From assembly GCF_001420695.1 (NCBI RefSeq), contig NZ_LJJB01000013.1, forward strand, positions 1,092,121 to 1,156,120: DNA of 64,000 nucleotides, written 5' to 3'. A program made the position numbers and the translations under genes. Each line of letters opens with the position of its first letter. Position 1 is the first letter of the stretch. This DNA is from Brevibacillus choshinensis (GTDB taxonomy: Bacteria; Bacillota; Bacilli; Brevibacillales; Brevibacillaceae). A model generated the notes under the pieces. That model ran no database searches. It had not been told where the DNA came from and saw nothing but the letters and a program-made list of their open reading frames with translations. Positions 24,080 to 32,539 of the stretch are shown piece by piece.

Positions 24080-24218
24080 TGAAACGCTTACGGAGTTAGC
24101 TGACGGATTCGGATGTAAGAGTCACCCTACTCGAAATGTTCGAGATTCACCCCATGTGGCTTTAAGTTTACAGCCACGGTTGGTTTCCCCGCTCCCATGT
24201 TACGGACTCAGCGAATCT
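24080..24218 (-). promoter_or_regulatory. c-di-AMP riboswitch (ydaO/yuaA motif)
   Basis: Minus strand contains the near-invariant segments CGCTGAGTCCGTAACATGGG, AGCGGGGAAACCAA, GGGGTGAATCTCGAACA, AGGGTGACTCTTACATCCGA and ATCCGTCAGCTAACTCCGTA of the ydaO class, in order. c-di-AMP binding promotes termination at 24026-23986. A TGATC-type short tandem repeat lies just upstream of the aptamer. Confidence 0.95.
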
Positions 24219-24317
24219 GATCTGATCTGATCAGATCATAATCTAGGTTGTGCATCACGAAACAAATATTACTCCCATGGAATCATACTTGTAAAGACCC
24301 GAATCGACTTATTTTTT

Positions 24318-24370
24318 CAAAAAAATAGGTGCTCCGGTAAGCAGATTGATCTACTTACCGGACACCCGAT
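24318..24370 (-). terminator. Terminator of the sulfide oxidation operon
   Basis: Minus-strand GGGTGTCCGGTAAG and CTTACCGGAGCACC arms, followed by TATTTTTTTG. Confidence 0.85.
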
Positions 24371-24464
24371 AACGATTACTCTCTCCTTAATGAGCGAGGA
24401 CATACAATGTCGTTTGAACCTGTTCCGCATAGCGTTTCGCTTCTCTGCTGAGTATGCCCGATTC

Positions 24465-25244
24465 TCACAAAAGGATATCCGTCCAGATTTTTATCGTCGT
24501 GGCTAGTATCAAGAGAGCCAGAACAGCCTGAAGGATTTTGGTATTCACCCTTTTACTAACCTTGGTCCCGATCGGCGCAGCCAAAATACTAGCGATCACC
24601 ATAATCACGGATGGCCAGAGCAGTACGTCACCTGCCATGACTTTCCCAATCGTCGATCCGATGGAAGAAATGAATGTGATGGCTAGAGATGAGGCAATGG
24701 TGATTCTTGTAGGGATCTTGAGAATAATCAGCATGATCGGAACCAAGATAAACGCGCCTGCCGCTCCGACAATTCCGGAGGCGACTCCGACAATCAAAGC
24801 TGATAGCATGGCCGTAGGCTTATGGAACGTAACGTCAGCTATTTCTTGGCTGTCGATTCCTTTTTTCGGCATAAACATCATGATCACGGCAATGGTGGCC
24901 AAAACAGCATAGACAACGTTGATAGCATCAGCCGAGAGGTATTTGCCGCCATATCCCCCGAGCAGGCTGCCGACGATGATGGAGCTTCCCATATACAGAA
25001 CAAGCTGATAATGAATCAATTTGTCTTTGCGCAAAGCCAAGACAGCCGAAATCGTCGCGAAAAACACTTGAACGGCGCTGATTCCGGATACTTCGTGGGC
25101 AGTGAACGCAACAAACCCAAGTGCGGGAGGAATGTAGAGGAGCATCGGATATTTGATAATGGAGCCTCCAATTCCGACGAGGCCCGAGATAAACGATCCT
25201 ACGAACCCGATTAAAAACAGTGTGATGATGAGGCTGAATGTCAT
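24465..25244 (-). CDS. tauE: TauE/SafE (TSUP) family anion exporter
   Basis: About 259 residues with 8 TM helices. TSUP blocks: GFVGSFISGLVGIGGSIIKY near the N-terminus and its repeat ALIVGVASGIVGAAGAFILV. AAGGAGGAG precedes the ATG at 25244; the frame extends upstream without a site. Last gene of the sulfide operon after cstB; in staphylococcal cst operons TauE exports sulfite or another sulfur oxyanion, and the same is inferred here. Confidence 0.9.
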   Translation of the reverse strand: MTFSLIITLFLIGFVGSFISGLVGIGGSIIKYPMLLYIPPALGFVAFTAHEVSGISAVQVFFATISAVLALRKDKLIHYQLVLYMGSSIIVGSLLGGYGGKYLSADAINVVYAVLATIAVIMMFMPKKGIDSQEIADVTFHKPTAMLSALIVGVASGIVGAAGAFILVPIMLIILKIPTRITIASSLAITFISSIGSTIGKVMAGDVLLWPSVIMVIASILAAPIGTKVSKRVNTKILQAVLALLILATTIKIWTDILL

Positions 25245-25342
25245 TGGCTCCTCCTTCATTGCTCTGTTCGGAAGAAACAAAAGTCGGCATCCCCCCAGTA
25301 AAGGGTTGAACCGACTTGTGCGAAGACTGGGATAGAGTCTAG

Positions 25343-26752
25343 TTATTCGAACGCCTGACCGTCCTTTTGCCATTGGACAAAGCCGCCGCTCAAATTCTGT
25401 ACTTGCTTGAACCCGTTCGCTTGTAGGATGCTGGCACCAATAGCGGATCTAGCACCGGAGCGGCATTGCACAAGAACGGGTTTGTCTTTTGCAATTTCAT
25501 CGAGCCGTCCCGATAGGGTTCCCAGCATGATGTGCTGCGCGTTCTGAATGTGCCCCTCCTGCCACTCGGTCAGATTTCGCACATCAATTACGTACACCTC
25601 TTCGTTTTCCACAGATTTTGCGATCTCCAAAGGCGTGACCTCCGCATAGGTTTCCAGAGCAAACTCCCCGCTTCTGAAGACTTTGTCACTGTTGATGAAG
25701 CCTGCCATCTGGTCAATACCTACCGAACGCGCCGCTTTGAGAATCTCGTCCCGCTCGTCCGGATTCGTCAGGAAGTATACAGGGCGTTCATAATCGACGA
25801 TCCAACCCGCCCAGTTGGCAAACGATTTGTTGAAGGGAATGTTGAGTGTGCCTTCCACATGTCCTTTCGCGAATTCCTTGGATGGGCGCGTATCCACGAT
25901 CTGTCTGTTTTCCAGCAGTTCCTTCACTTTCTCCATCGAGGTGACTTCTGTCACGACTGGCAGATCTTTAAGCAGCGCAGGACCTTCTTTATTGACACGT
26001 TTCATCACAGCAAAATAGTTAGGCGGCTCCGGCTGACCATCGAGAAGGGCTTGGATGAATTCCTCTTCGTTGGTGTAGGATAGTGCCCAGTTAAAAAGCT
26101 TTTCGTAACCGACTGTCGTTGACGGAACTGCCCCCAACGCCTTCCCGCAAGCACTCCCTGCTCCATGTGCCGGCCATACCTGCAAATAATCCGGGAGCTG
26201 CTTGAACTTTAGGAGAGACTTGAACATCTCTCTCGCACCAGCCTCAGAAGTCCCCTTGATTCCTGCTGCTTTCTCCAGCAAATCTGGTCTGCCGATATCC
26301 CCCACAAAGACGAAATCTCCTGTGAAAATCCCGATGGGACGATCTGCACTTCCGCCGCGGTCTGTCAACAGGAAGGAAATACTCTCCGGCGTATGTCCAG
26401 GGGTATGCATGACTTCAAAAATCAGATTTCCGATGGAGAACTGATCGCCGTCATGCACGAATTGATGATTCAATCCTTCCGCATATTGATATTTCCAATC
26501 GTCTCCCCCTTCATCGGATAAAAACAACTTCGCCGTATGTGTAGCTCCGAGTTCACGCGCACCAGAGACAAAATCGGCGTGAATATGGGTTTCTGTAGCT
26601 GCTACGATCGTCACACCCTCTGCTTTCGCTACCTGAAAATACGGTTCCAGGTTGCGGCTGGGGTCAATCACAATCGCTTCGCCCGTCTTTTGACAACCGA
26701 CCAGATAGGATGCATGAGCCAGCTTTTCATCGTAAAAGTAACGCAACAACAT
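25343..26752 (-). CDS. cstB: CstB-like persulfide dioxygenase-rhodanese fusion
   Basis: 469 residues. N-terminal metallo-beta-lactamase domain (1-240) has ETHIHADFVSG, MHTPGHTPESISF and FTGDFVFVGDIGRPDL, the non-haem iron persulfide dioxygenase pattern. Then a rhodanese-like domain without a catalytic Cys (about 270-365) and a second rhodanese with VQCRSGARSAIG (about 430), whose Cys is the sulfur carrier. This three-domain order is that of S. aureus CstB, which oxidises persulfides to thiosulfate. Between sqr and tauE in one operon. Confidence 0.92.
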   Translation of the reverse strand: MLLRYFYDEKLAHASYLVGCQKTGEAIVIDPSRNLEPYFQVAKAEGVTIVAATETHIHADFVSGARELGATHTAKLFLSDEGGDDWKYQYAEGLNHQFVHDGDQFSIGNLIFEVMHTPGHTPESISFLLTDRGGSADRPIGIFTGDFVFVGDIGRPDLLEKAAGIKGTSEAGAREMFKSLLKFKQLPDYLQVWPAHGAGSACGKALGAVPSTTVGYEKLFNWALSYTNEEEFIQALLDGQPEPPNYFAVMKRVNKEGPALLKDLPVVTEVTSMEKVKELLENRQIVDTRPSKEFAKGHVEGTLNIPFNKSFANWAGWIVDYERPVYFLTNPDERDEILKAARSVGIDQMAGFINSDKVFRSGEFALETYAEVTPLEIAKSVENEEVYVIDVRNLTEWQEGHIQNAQHIMLGTLSGRLDEIAKDKPVLVQCRSGARSAIGASILQANGFKQVQNLSGGFVQWQKDGQAFE

Positions 26753-26775
26753 GGTGTATTCCTCCCCTTACATCA

Positions 26776-27351
26776 TCATTTACTTGATTTTTCCGCCAGC
26801 ACCTCGAGCAGCGATTGGGTAAAGCGCAGCGTCTTCTGAACAGTAGGATCCTTGAGCAGACGCAAAAGTCCGAAAATGGAGATGGCTTCGTGATTGTTCT
26901 TGGCCCGTTCTTTTGCCTCACGGAAGACGGCAACCCCGGTTTCCACCTGGGCAGTGACAGGGGCAATGTACCCTTTCATTCCCTTAAGCAAATACTCTTG
27001 GGATTGTTTGTCCTGCCCGACACTTTCCACGAAATCGGCCACTTGCTCGATCGTGTTTACATATTTCAGCAGCTTGGGCATCTTCTCCAGCAATGAAAAC
27101 AGGGCAAGGATCGATTCCTTTTCTACACGATATGGAGCACACTTCTGCCCCAGCCTATCGAAAAGGGAGCCAAGCGACTCCTTATCCTGAAGGATGGATG
27201 TCGCCAAATCCACCCCCTGCTCCGCTGCCAATACCGCGTCTTTGATCCTGGGCAGCTTGCGGATCAAGACGGCAATCGCTTCCTGCACTTCTGGATCAGC
27301 CAGCTCTTCCAACCCCATGTCCATACTTTTCGGTTCCTTGATCTCGTTCAA
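26776..27351 (-). CDS. DUF1641 domain protein
   Basis: About 191 residues, helical, with the DUF1641 block EYLLKGMKGYIAPVTAQVET, then REAKERAKNNHEAISIFGLL. The frame runs to 27420 inside the sqr 3' end; the TTG at 27351 (MNEIKEPKSM) has GAGGAGG about 10 bases upstream and is preferred. DUF1641 proteins often sit beside formate dehydrogenase or sulfide:quinone oxidoreductase genes; here it lies between sqr and cstB. Function unknown, perhaps a membrane or quinone-enzyme accessory. Confidence 0.8.
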   Translation of the reverse strand: MNEIKEPKSMDMGLEELADPEVQEAIAVLIRKLPRIKDAVLAAEQGVDLATSILQDKESLGSLFDRLGQKCAPYRVEKESILALFSLLEKMPKLLKYVNTIEQVADFVESVGQDKQSQEYLLKGMKGYIAPVTAQVETGVAVFREAKERAKNNHEAISIFGLLRLLKDPTVQKTLRFTQSLLEVLAEKSSK

Positions 27352-27389
27352 ATTTCGTTCTCCTCCTCTCTTTCCCACCTGAGCCTGCC

Positions 27390-28589
27390 TTACATCAACC
27401 CTTTTAGCATTCCGTTCCAATACATCACAGGAAGAAGCTCTCTTTTCATCACATACATGCTGAATCGCTCCTCGGACTGATCAAACGGGAAGGTTTCCTG
27501 CGGCAACTGATTGTAATCAAACTCAGCCAGCACCAATTTGTTGTACCCGGTTACCAGCGGGCAAGACGTATACCCGTCATACGTTGCAGCCAGAGGAGAG
27601 CCATTTTGCAGAGCGAGCAGATTCTGTGCGACTACGGGAGCCTGTTTGCGAATCGCAGCCCCTGTCTTGGACGTCGGGAGATTGGCACAATCACCAATTC
27701 CAAAAACATTGGCAAACTTTTTATGCTGCAGCGTATACGGATCGACATCCACCCATCCCCCTGCATCTTCTAGCGAGCTTCCCTTGATAAAATCAGGCGC
27801 TTTCATCGGAGGGGTCACATGAAGCATGTCGTACTTCAACACTTCCTGCTCCTTCGTATCCAAATTCTCGAAAACGGCTTCCTTTGTATCTGGACGCACT
27901 TCGATCAGATTTCTTTTGTACATCGTCTGTATGTTCTTGCGTTGGACGACCTTGTCGAGCGTATTGGCGTATTTCGCAACATCGAAAATGCTTGCTTTTG
28001 CAGATGCAAAAATGATTTCGGACTGATTACGAACATTCAACTTGCGGAAGTAGTCATCAGCAAGGTACATGATTTTTTGCGGAGCACCCCCGCACTTTAC
28101 AGGGGAATTCGGATGCGTAAAGATAGCCGTTCCGCCTTTGAAGTTCCGGATGTTATCCCATGTGCTGTCTACTGTTTGGTACGAATAGTTGCTACAAACC
28201 CCGTTTTTCCCAACCGTTTCCTTCAGTCCTTTAATACCGTCCCAATGAATCTGCAATCCTGCAGCCACCACGAGGTAGTCATAGGAAATCGTTGTACCTG
28301 TCTGGGTAACCAGCGAGTTTTGTTCTGGATGAAAGGCTGTTACGGCATCGGCGATCCACTCTACGCCGTCAGGAATCAACGAACCCATTTCCCGCTCCGA
28401 CTCTTCCTTCTTCGCTGCACCACCGCCGACTAAAGTCCACAATGGCTGGTAATAATGCTTGGTTTCGGGATCAATGATGGCGATATGCCCTTTGAGCTTT
28501 TTGGAGCCCCGTACCAAGCGGGCAGCTACAGAAATACCGGCAGTACCGGCCCCCACAATGACAACAGAATAACGAGCTTGTTTTGCCAT
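27390..28589 (-). CDS. sqr: Sulfide:quinone oxidoreductase-type flavoprotein
   Basis: About 399 residues. N-terminal FAD loop SVVIVGAGTAGISVAARLVR, second dinucleotide region, Cys near 155 (NGVCSNYSYQTVD) and the second Cys block SPVKCGGAPQKIMYLADDYF, then FGIGDCANLPTSKTGAAIRK. Oxidises sulfide to persulfide and reduces quinone at the membrane. ATG at 28589 has AAAGGAGG. First gene of the operon sqr-DUF1641-cstB-tauE, which together would convert sulfide through persulfide to oxyanion and export it. Confidence 0.92.
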   Translation of the reverse strand: MAKQARYSVVIVGAGTAGISVAARLVRGSKKLKGHIAIIDPETKHYYQPLWTLVGGGAAKKEESEREMGSLIPDGVEWIADAVTAFHPEQNSLVTQTGTTISYDYLVVAAGLQIHWDGIKGLKETVGKNGVCSNYSYQTVDSTWDNIRNFKGGTAIFTHPNSPVKCGGAPQKIMYLADDYFRKLNVRNQSEIIFASAKASIFDVAKYANTLDKVVQRKNIQTMYKRNLIEVRPDTKEAVFENLDTKEQEVLKYDMLHVTPPMKAPDFIKGSSLEDAGGWVDVDPYTLQHKKFANVFGIGDCANLPTSKTGAAIRKQAPVVAQNLLALQNGSPLAATYDGYTSCPLVTGYNKLVLAEFDYNQLPQETFPFDQSEERFSMYVMKRELLPVMYWNGMLKGLM

Positions 28590-28678
28590 AGTTGCCTCCT
28601 TTTGCATTTCGTTTCTTGGTTTTTCGTAAAGAAGCGTGTCTCTATCTATAAGTTTATTCGTGTATCCTTTTTTCCATA

Positions 28679-28694
28679 TAGGGGAACTCCCCTA
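28679..28694. promoter_or_regulatory. Perfect palindrome upstream of the sulfide operon
   Basis: TAGGGGAACTCCCCTA, 90 bases upstream of the sqr start. A near copy, TAGGTGGGTTCCCCTA, occurs at 30734-30749 upstream of the two-component genes. Candidate binding site of the NarL-type response regulator encoded in between. Confidence 0.55.
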
Positions 28695-28735
28695 CTTTTC
28701 TGAGCGCCCGATCATGACGAAAAAGCATTCCAAAA

Positions 28736-28780
28736 GCAAAAAAAGCCCCTTGAACTGCCAATCGGCAACGCAAGGGGCAC
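28736..28780 (-). terminator. Terminator of the two-component operon
   Basis: Minus-strand GCCCCTTG (28778-28771) and CAAGGGGC (28752-28745) followed by TTTTTTTG. Confidence 0.85.
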
Positions 28781-28785
28781 GCCTA

Positions 28786-29430
28786 TTAAAACGCCAAATC
28801 CAAGTATCTGTTTTTGATCGCATATTGGATCAATTCATGCTTCGAATCCAGCTCCAGCTTCTGCATAATATTTGTCTTGTGATTTTCCACAGTCTTGACG
28901 CTGATCGACAGCTTATCGGCGATCTCTTTGTTGGCATAGCCCAGCACGATGAGCCGGACGATCTCCTTTTCGCGGTCGGTCAAAACCGAAGGCAGCTTTT
29001 TGGACTCCGATTTCAGCCATTGCCTGACGATGTCTTGCGAGACGGAGGTCTTGTAAAAATGTTTCCCACCGTACACCTCTACGATCGCCTGAAAAAGCAG
29101 CTCCCCATGGCTGTTTTTTAAAATGTACCCATGCGCTCCTACGGTGACTGCCTTCTGGACGAAAATCTCTTCATCATGCATCGTCAAGATCACGATTTTT
29201 ACAGACGGAGCCAGCTTGCGGATCTCTGCGCTTGCGCTAAACCCGTCCAAACCATTGGGCATCGACAAATCCATCAAGACCACATCCGGCGCAAACGAAA
29301 TGGACTTGAGAATCGCATCGTTGCCATTGTGGCTTTCCCCGACGATTTTGATTTCGGGGTATCCTTCCAAAAGTACCCGCAGCCCTTTCCGAATCATCGT
29401 GTGGTCATCCACCAGCAGTACCCGTATCAC
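28786..29430 (-). CDS. NarL/LuxR-type response regulator (NreC-like)
   Basis: 214 residues. Receiver domain with DDH near the N-terminus, phospho-acceptor Asp54 in VVLMDLSMPNG, and LTMHDEE then Lys in GYILKNSHGE; C-terminal LuxR helix-turn-helix LTDREKEIVRLIVLGYANKE, then VKTVENHKTNIMQKL. The GTG start overlaps the stop of the kinase (GTGA). Likely target motif: the TAGG/CCCCTA palindromes upstream of the sulfide operon and of this operon. Confidence 0.92.
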   Translation of the reverse strand: MIRVLLVDDHTMIRKGLRVLLEGYPEIKIVGESHNGNDAILKSISFAPDVVLMDLSMPNGLDGFSASAEIRKLAPSVKIVILTMHDEEIFVQKAVTVGAHGYILKNSHGELLFQAIVEVYGGKHFYKTSVSQDIVRQWLKSESKKLPSVLTDREKEIVRLIVLGYANKEIADKLSISVKTVENHKTNIMQKLELDSKHELIQYAIKNRYLDLAF

Positions 29431-30503
29431 TCCTCCTCCCCTCCTGTAACTGCCCGAATGTTTACTTTGATTACTGTCCCTTCCTGCAAAATCGAGTGAA
29501 TCTGCAGGCTCCCTTCCATCTGATCCACTCTCTCCTCCATATGCTTGAGACCCAGACCTGCCTTCACCTGATCGCGGTCAAATCCGATGCCGTTGTCCTG
29601 AATCTTCAGGGTCAGCTCATCGTCTTCTTTATACAGGATGACTTCGATGAGCGTCGCTTTCGAATATTTCAAGGCGTTGTGCAGTGCCTCCTGAATGACA
29701 CGGTACAAATTGACCTCCAAGACAGGCTGCAGTCTATCGCTGACATTGCTGTAGGTAAACGTGATGGAAACGTCCTTATGCGTTCTGTTCAGGCTGGAAA
29801 CAAGATGCTTCACTGTCGGAATCAGTCCTAGCTGGTCGAGACTGTGCGGGCGGAGCTGGAGCGAATAGAGCTTGACGTCTTGGATCGCTTTTTCCAATTC
29901 CTCCACGATCTCCTGCATGTACTCGCTGAACTGCTCTTCCTGCTTGATGCGTGATTGAATGGCTTGAATGCCTACAGAAACGGAATAAAGCGATTGTCCG
30001 ACACCATCGTGCAGCTCTTGCGCCAACCGCTTGTGCTCGTTCTCCTGGGCTTCCAGCGTTTTTTGCAAAACCAGCTTGGAAATTCTGGCCTCTTCTTCCT
30101 TTTTCTTAGCCGTCAAATCTTTGAGGACCAGCAGAACCTCCTGCTTGTTTTGTTCACCATTTTCATAGATGACAGCCGTGCTCATCTCCATGTCGACGAA
30201 TCGCCCCTCATAGGTAGGCATCGAAGACAGAAAGTACGGTACCTCTCTCTTTGACACCAAGTAACAACGCTCCTCCCCCTCTGTCAGTTTTCTCGTCTGA
30301 CAATAGGAGCAGTACGGGACCTTTCCTCCTACCTTCCATCCGGTCAGTCTAACTGCGGACGGATTCATCACCAGAATTCTTCTCTCCTGATCCATGAGAA
30401 TAATCCCATCCTGCAGGTGGTCAAAGATCTGTTTCAGATAGCTGCCCTCCAGCGTCTTCCCCTCTTCGCCATACCGTTCAAAAAAGCTTGGGCTTTGATA
30501 CAT
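29427..30503 (-). CDS. NreB-like PAS sensor histidine kinase
   Basis: About 358 residues. PAS domain (about 20-140), then HisKA_3 with EHKRLAQELHDGVGQSLYSV (phospho-His), and an ATPase domain with NALKYSKATLIEVILY, DNGIGFD and GLGLKHMEERV. No TM segment, so it is cytoplasmic. The PAS domain holds C65-x2-C68-x11-C80-x2-V83, the spacing of the four Cys that bind the oxygen-labile Fe-S cluster in staphylococcal NreB, with the fourth Cys replaced by Val. GGAGG precedes the ATG at 30503; the frame extends to 30593. Confidence 0.88.
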   Translation of the reverse strand: MYQSPSFFERYGEEGKTLEGSYLKQIFDHLQDGIILMDQERRILVMNPSAVRLTGWKVGGKVPYCSYCQTRKLTEGEERCYLVSKREVPYFLSSMPTYEGRFVDMEMSTAVIYENGEQNKQEVLLVLKDLTAKKKEEEARISKLVLQKTLEAQENEHKRLAQELHDGVGQSLYSVSVGIQAIQSRIKQEEQFSEYMQEIVEELEKAIQDVKLYSLQLRPHSLDQLGLIPTVKHLVSSLNRTHKDVSITFTYSNVSDRLQPVLEVNLYRVIQEALHNALKYSKATLIEVILYKEDDELTLKIQDNGIGFDRDQVKAGLGLKHMEERVDQMEGSLQIHSILQEGTVIKVNIRAVTGGEEE

Positions 30504-30579
30504 AATGGATCCTCCGACCGTAGTAGTTTCCAGCTCATCCCTGTTTCTTTCCTTGCCCATCTCGGGACTGTTGATGCTG

Positions 30580-30645
30580 TCCATGCACAGCAAAGATTAT
30601 ATGAAACCCCAGAGTCAATGAAGTCAGGATTCGAGCAAGTGTCAC
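30580..30645 (-). pseudogene. N-terminal fragment of a cytochrome bd oxidase subunit I (CydA/YthA-like)
   Basis: Behind GGAGG, a GTG at 30645 opens VTLARILTSLTLGFHIIFA, the characteristic first helix of CydA-like subunits, then sequence switches to unrelated residues and stops. A second short frame just upstream ends at 30672 with GKDYDEIKVDPDDSM. The rest of the oxidase gene is absent, so a deletion removed it and joined its start to the two-component operon. Confidence 0.5.
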
Positions 30646-30733
30646 GTTATCCTTCTTCATTCCTCCATATGTTACATGCTGTCATCCGGGTCGACCTTGA
30701 TTTCATCGTAATCTTTGCCAAGGCAAGAGCGTA

Positions 30734-30749
30734 TAGGTGGGTTCCCCTA
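30734..30749. promoter_or_regulatory. TAGG/CCCCTA palindrome upstream of the CydA remnant and kinase genes
   Basis: TAGGTGGGTTCCCCTA, same length and ends as the palindrome before sqr. Suggests one regulator acts on both promoters. Confidence 0.45.
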
Positions 30750-30755
30750 TCTTTA

Positions 30756-30808
30756 CGCAAAAAAGAGCCCCCAAAAGAAATCTAACCTTCTTTCGAGAAC
30801 TCTTCTTC
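30756..30808 (-). terminator. Probable terminator of alaR-alaT
   Basis: Minus-strand imperfect stem with AGAG/CTCT and AAAGAA/TTCTTT pairs followed by TTTTTTG, about 20 bases after the aminotransferase stop. Confidence 0.5.
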
Positions 30809-30826
30809 TATTATATATGGAACAAC

Positions 30827-32005
30827 CTACGACAATTTCCCCATCAAGTTCCCCATCCGATCCAGCGCCTTTTTCAGCTGTTCCATCGATGTGGCGTAAG
30901 AGCAACGGATGTGACCATTCCCGCTCTCACCGAACACATCGCCTGGGACGACCGCGACTTTTTCCTCCATCAACAGCTTCTCCGCAAATTCAGCAGAGCT
31001 CAGTCCTGTTGATGCGATCGAAGGGAAAGCGTAAAAGGCTCCATCCGGTTCGTGGCAGCTGAGGCCGATCTGGCGGAAGCCATCTACCACGAAGTTACGG
31101 CGTTGGCGATAGCTCTCAATCATCCGTTCCATGTCCGAGCGGCCGTGACGCAGTGCCTCCAGAGCAGCCATCTGCGCCATCGTCGGTGCGCACAGCATCG
31201 TGTACTGGTGGATTTTCAGCATCCCTGCCAAGAGATCAGGAGTCGCACAGACATACCCGAGACGCCAGCCGGTCATGGCAAATGCTTTGGAAAAGCCGGA
31301 AATGAGAATCGTCCGGTCTTTCATGCCAGGCAGTGCGGCAATGCTGTCATGCATTCGTCCGTACGTCAGCTCCGCGTAGATTTCGTCGGAAATGACCAGC
31401 AGATCGTGCTTTTCAATGATCGGCAGCAAGGTCTTCCACTCGTCGGCTGTCATCGTGCCCCCTGTCGGATTGTTCGGGTAGCAGAAGATGATGGCCTTCG
31501 TCCGTGGAGTGATGTGCGTCTCCAACTCTTGCGGCGTCAGCTTGAACTGGTTTTCCATCGTGGTCTTCAGGAATACCGGAACTCCGCCAGCCAGACGAAT
31601 GACCGGTTCGTAGGAAACGTAGCACGGCTCGACGACCAGAACTTCATCACCCGGATCTAGAATGGCGCGCAGGGCAATATCGATCGCCTCGCTGGCACCT
31701 ACTGTCACCAAAATCTCGCTCTCAGGATGGTAGCTGACAGAAAACCGCTCCTCCAAATACTTTTGGATCTCCACTCGCAGTTCCAGCATGCCTGCGTTGG
31801 AGGTATAAGCGGTATGACCGCGCTCCAGAGACGAAATGGATGCTTCCCTCATGCGCCAAGGAGTGACAAAGTCAGGCTCCCCTACCCCTAGGGAAATGAC
31901 ACCTTCCATCGAGGCAGCCAAATCGAAAAAGCGGCGAATCCCCGATGGCTTCAGGGAAGCGACTGTGGATGACAAACGGCTTTTCAGTGACAATTGCGTA
32001 CTCAT
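30827..32005 (-). CDS. alaT: AlaT-like class I/II aminotransferase
   Basis: 392-residue PLP enzyme of fold type I. Blocks: SLGVGEPDFVTPWRMREA, YPNNPTGGTMTADEW, SDEIYAELTYG and the Schiff-base Lys in SGFSKAFAMTGWRLGYVC. It overlaps the upstream Lrp/AsnC gene by four bases (ATGA), the same order as yugG-yugH (alaR-alaT) of B. subtilis, where it is the main alanine transaminase. The T-box leader with a GCC candidate specifier supports alanine. Other PatA-like specificities are not excluded. Confidence 0.8.
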   Translation of the reverse strand: MSTQLSLKSRLSSTVASLKPSGIRRFFDLAASMEGVISLGVGEPDFVTPWRMREASISSLERGHTAYTSNAGMLELRVEIQKYLEERFSVSYHPESEILVTVGASEAIDIALRAILDPGDEVLVVEPCYVSYEPVIRLAGGVPVFLKTTMENQFKLTPQELETHITPRTKAIIFCYPNNPTGGTMTADEWKTLLPIIEKHDLLVISDEIYAELTYGRMHDSIAALPGMKDRTILISGFSKAFAMTGWRLGYVCATPDLLAGMLKIHQYTMLCAPTMAQMAALEALRHGRSDMERMIESYRQRRNFVVDGFRQIGLSCHEPDGAFYAFPSIASTGLSSAEFAEKLLMEEKVAVVPGDVFGESGNGHIRCSYATSMEQLKKALDRMGNLMGKLS

Positions 32006-32502
32006 GGAGTTACCACCATTCTGCGATCTTCATCGCGATCTTCCAATTCAATCCCATCGTGCTTGTAGCGTTTCAAAATAAAGTGAGTGGCCGTCGAGAC
32101 TACGGAATCGAGCGTCGCCAGCTTTTGCGAAACGAACGTTGCGACCTCGCGCATCGTCTTTCCTTCCAACACCACGGACAAGTCGTAGCTGGCACCTGAC
32201 ATCAGGTAAACGGCTTTTACTTCCGGGAAACGGCAGATGCGCTCCGCTACCTCGTCGAACCCGACATCTCGCTTCGGCGTTACTTTCACGTCGATCATCG
32301 CGTTCACATACGGATGATCCTCCACCCGCTCCCAGTTAATCAGCGCTGGATATTTCACAATCACTTTTTCCGCTTCCAGAGTGGCGATGGCTCGCTCGAT
32401 CACCTCTGTCGGCTCCGCCAGCATTTTTCCGATTTGCTCGGCTGACATACGGCTGTCCTCTTCTAGCAAGTGCAGCAATTCCCGTTGCTTTTTCGAATCC
32501 AT
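32002..32502 (-). CDS. alaR: Lrp/AsnC-family regulator, AlaR-like
   Basis: About 166 residues. N-terminal winged helix (DSKKQRELLHLLEEDSRMSA, then EQIGKMLAEPTEVIERAIAT) and C-terminal RAM ligand-binding domain (VTPKRDVGFDEVAERICRFP, then YLMSGASYDLSVVLEGK). ATG at 32502 has GGAGTGG upstream; the frame runs further into the T-box. Pairs with alaT in one transcript. Confidence 0.85.
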   Translation of the reverse strand: MDSKKQRELLHLLEEDSRMSAEQIGKMLAEPTEVIERAIATLEAEKVIVKYPALINWERVEDHPYVNAMIDVKVTPKRDVGFDEVAERICRFPEVKAVYLMSGASYDLSVVLEGKTMREVATFVSQKLATLDSVVSTATHFILKRYKHDGIELEDRDEDRRMVVTP

Positions 32503-32539
32503 AACCCACCACTCCATTTCTCTCTCATATGTCTCGTAA

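Noticed and set aside
24218-24245. TGATC tandem microsatellite upstream of the c-di-AMP aptamer
   Set aside because: Only about four imperfect units; no function can be supported beyond being promoter-proximal sequence.
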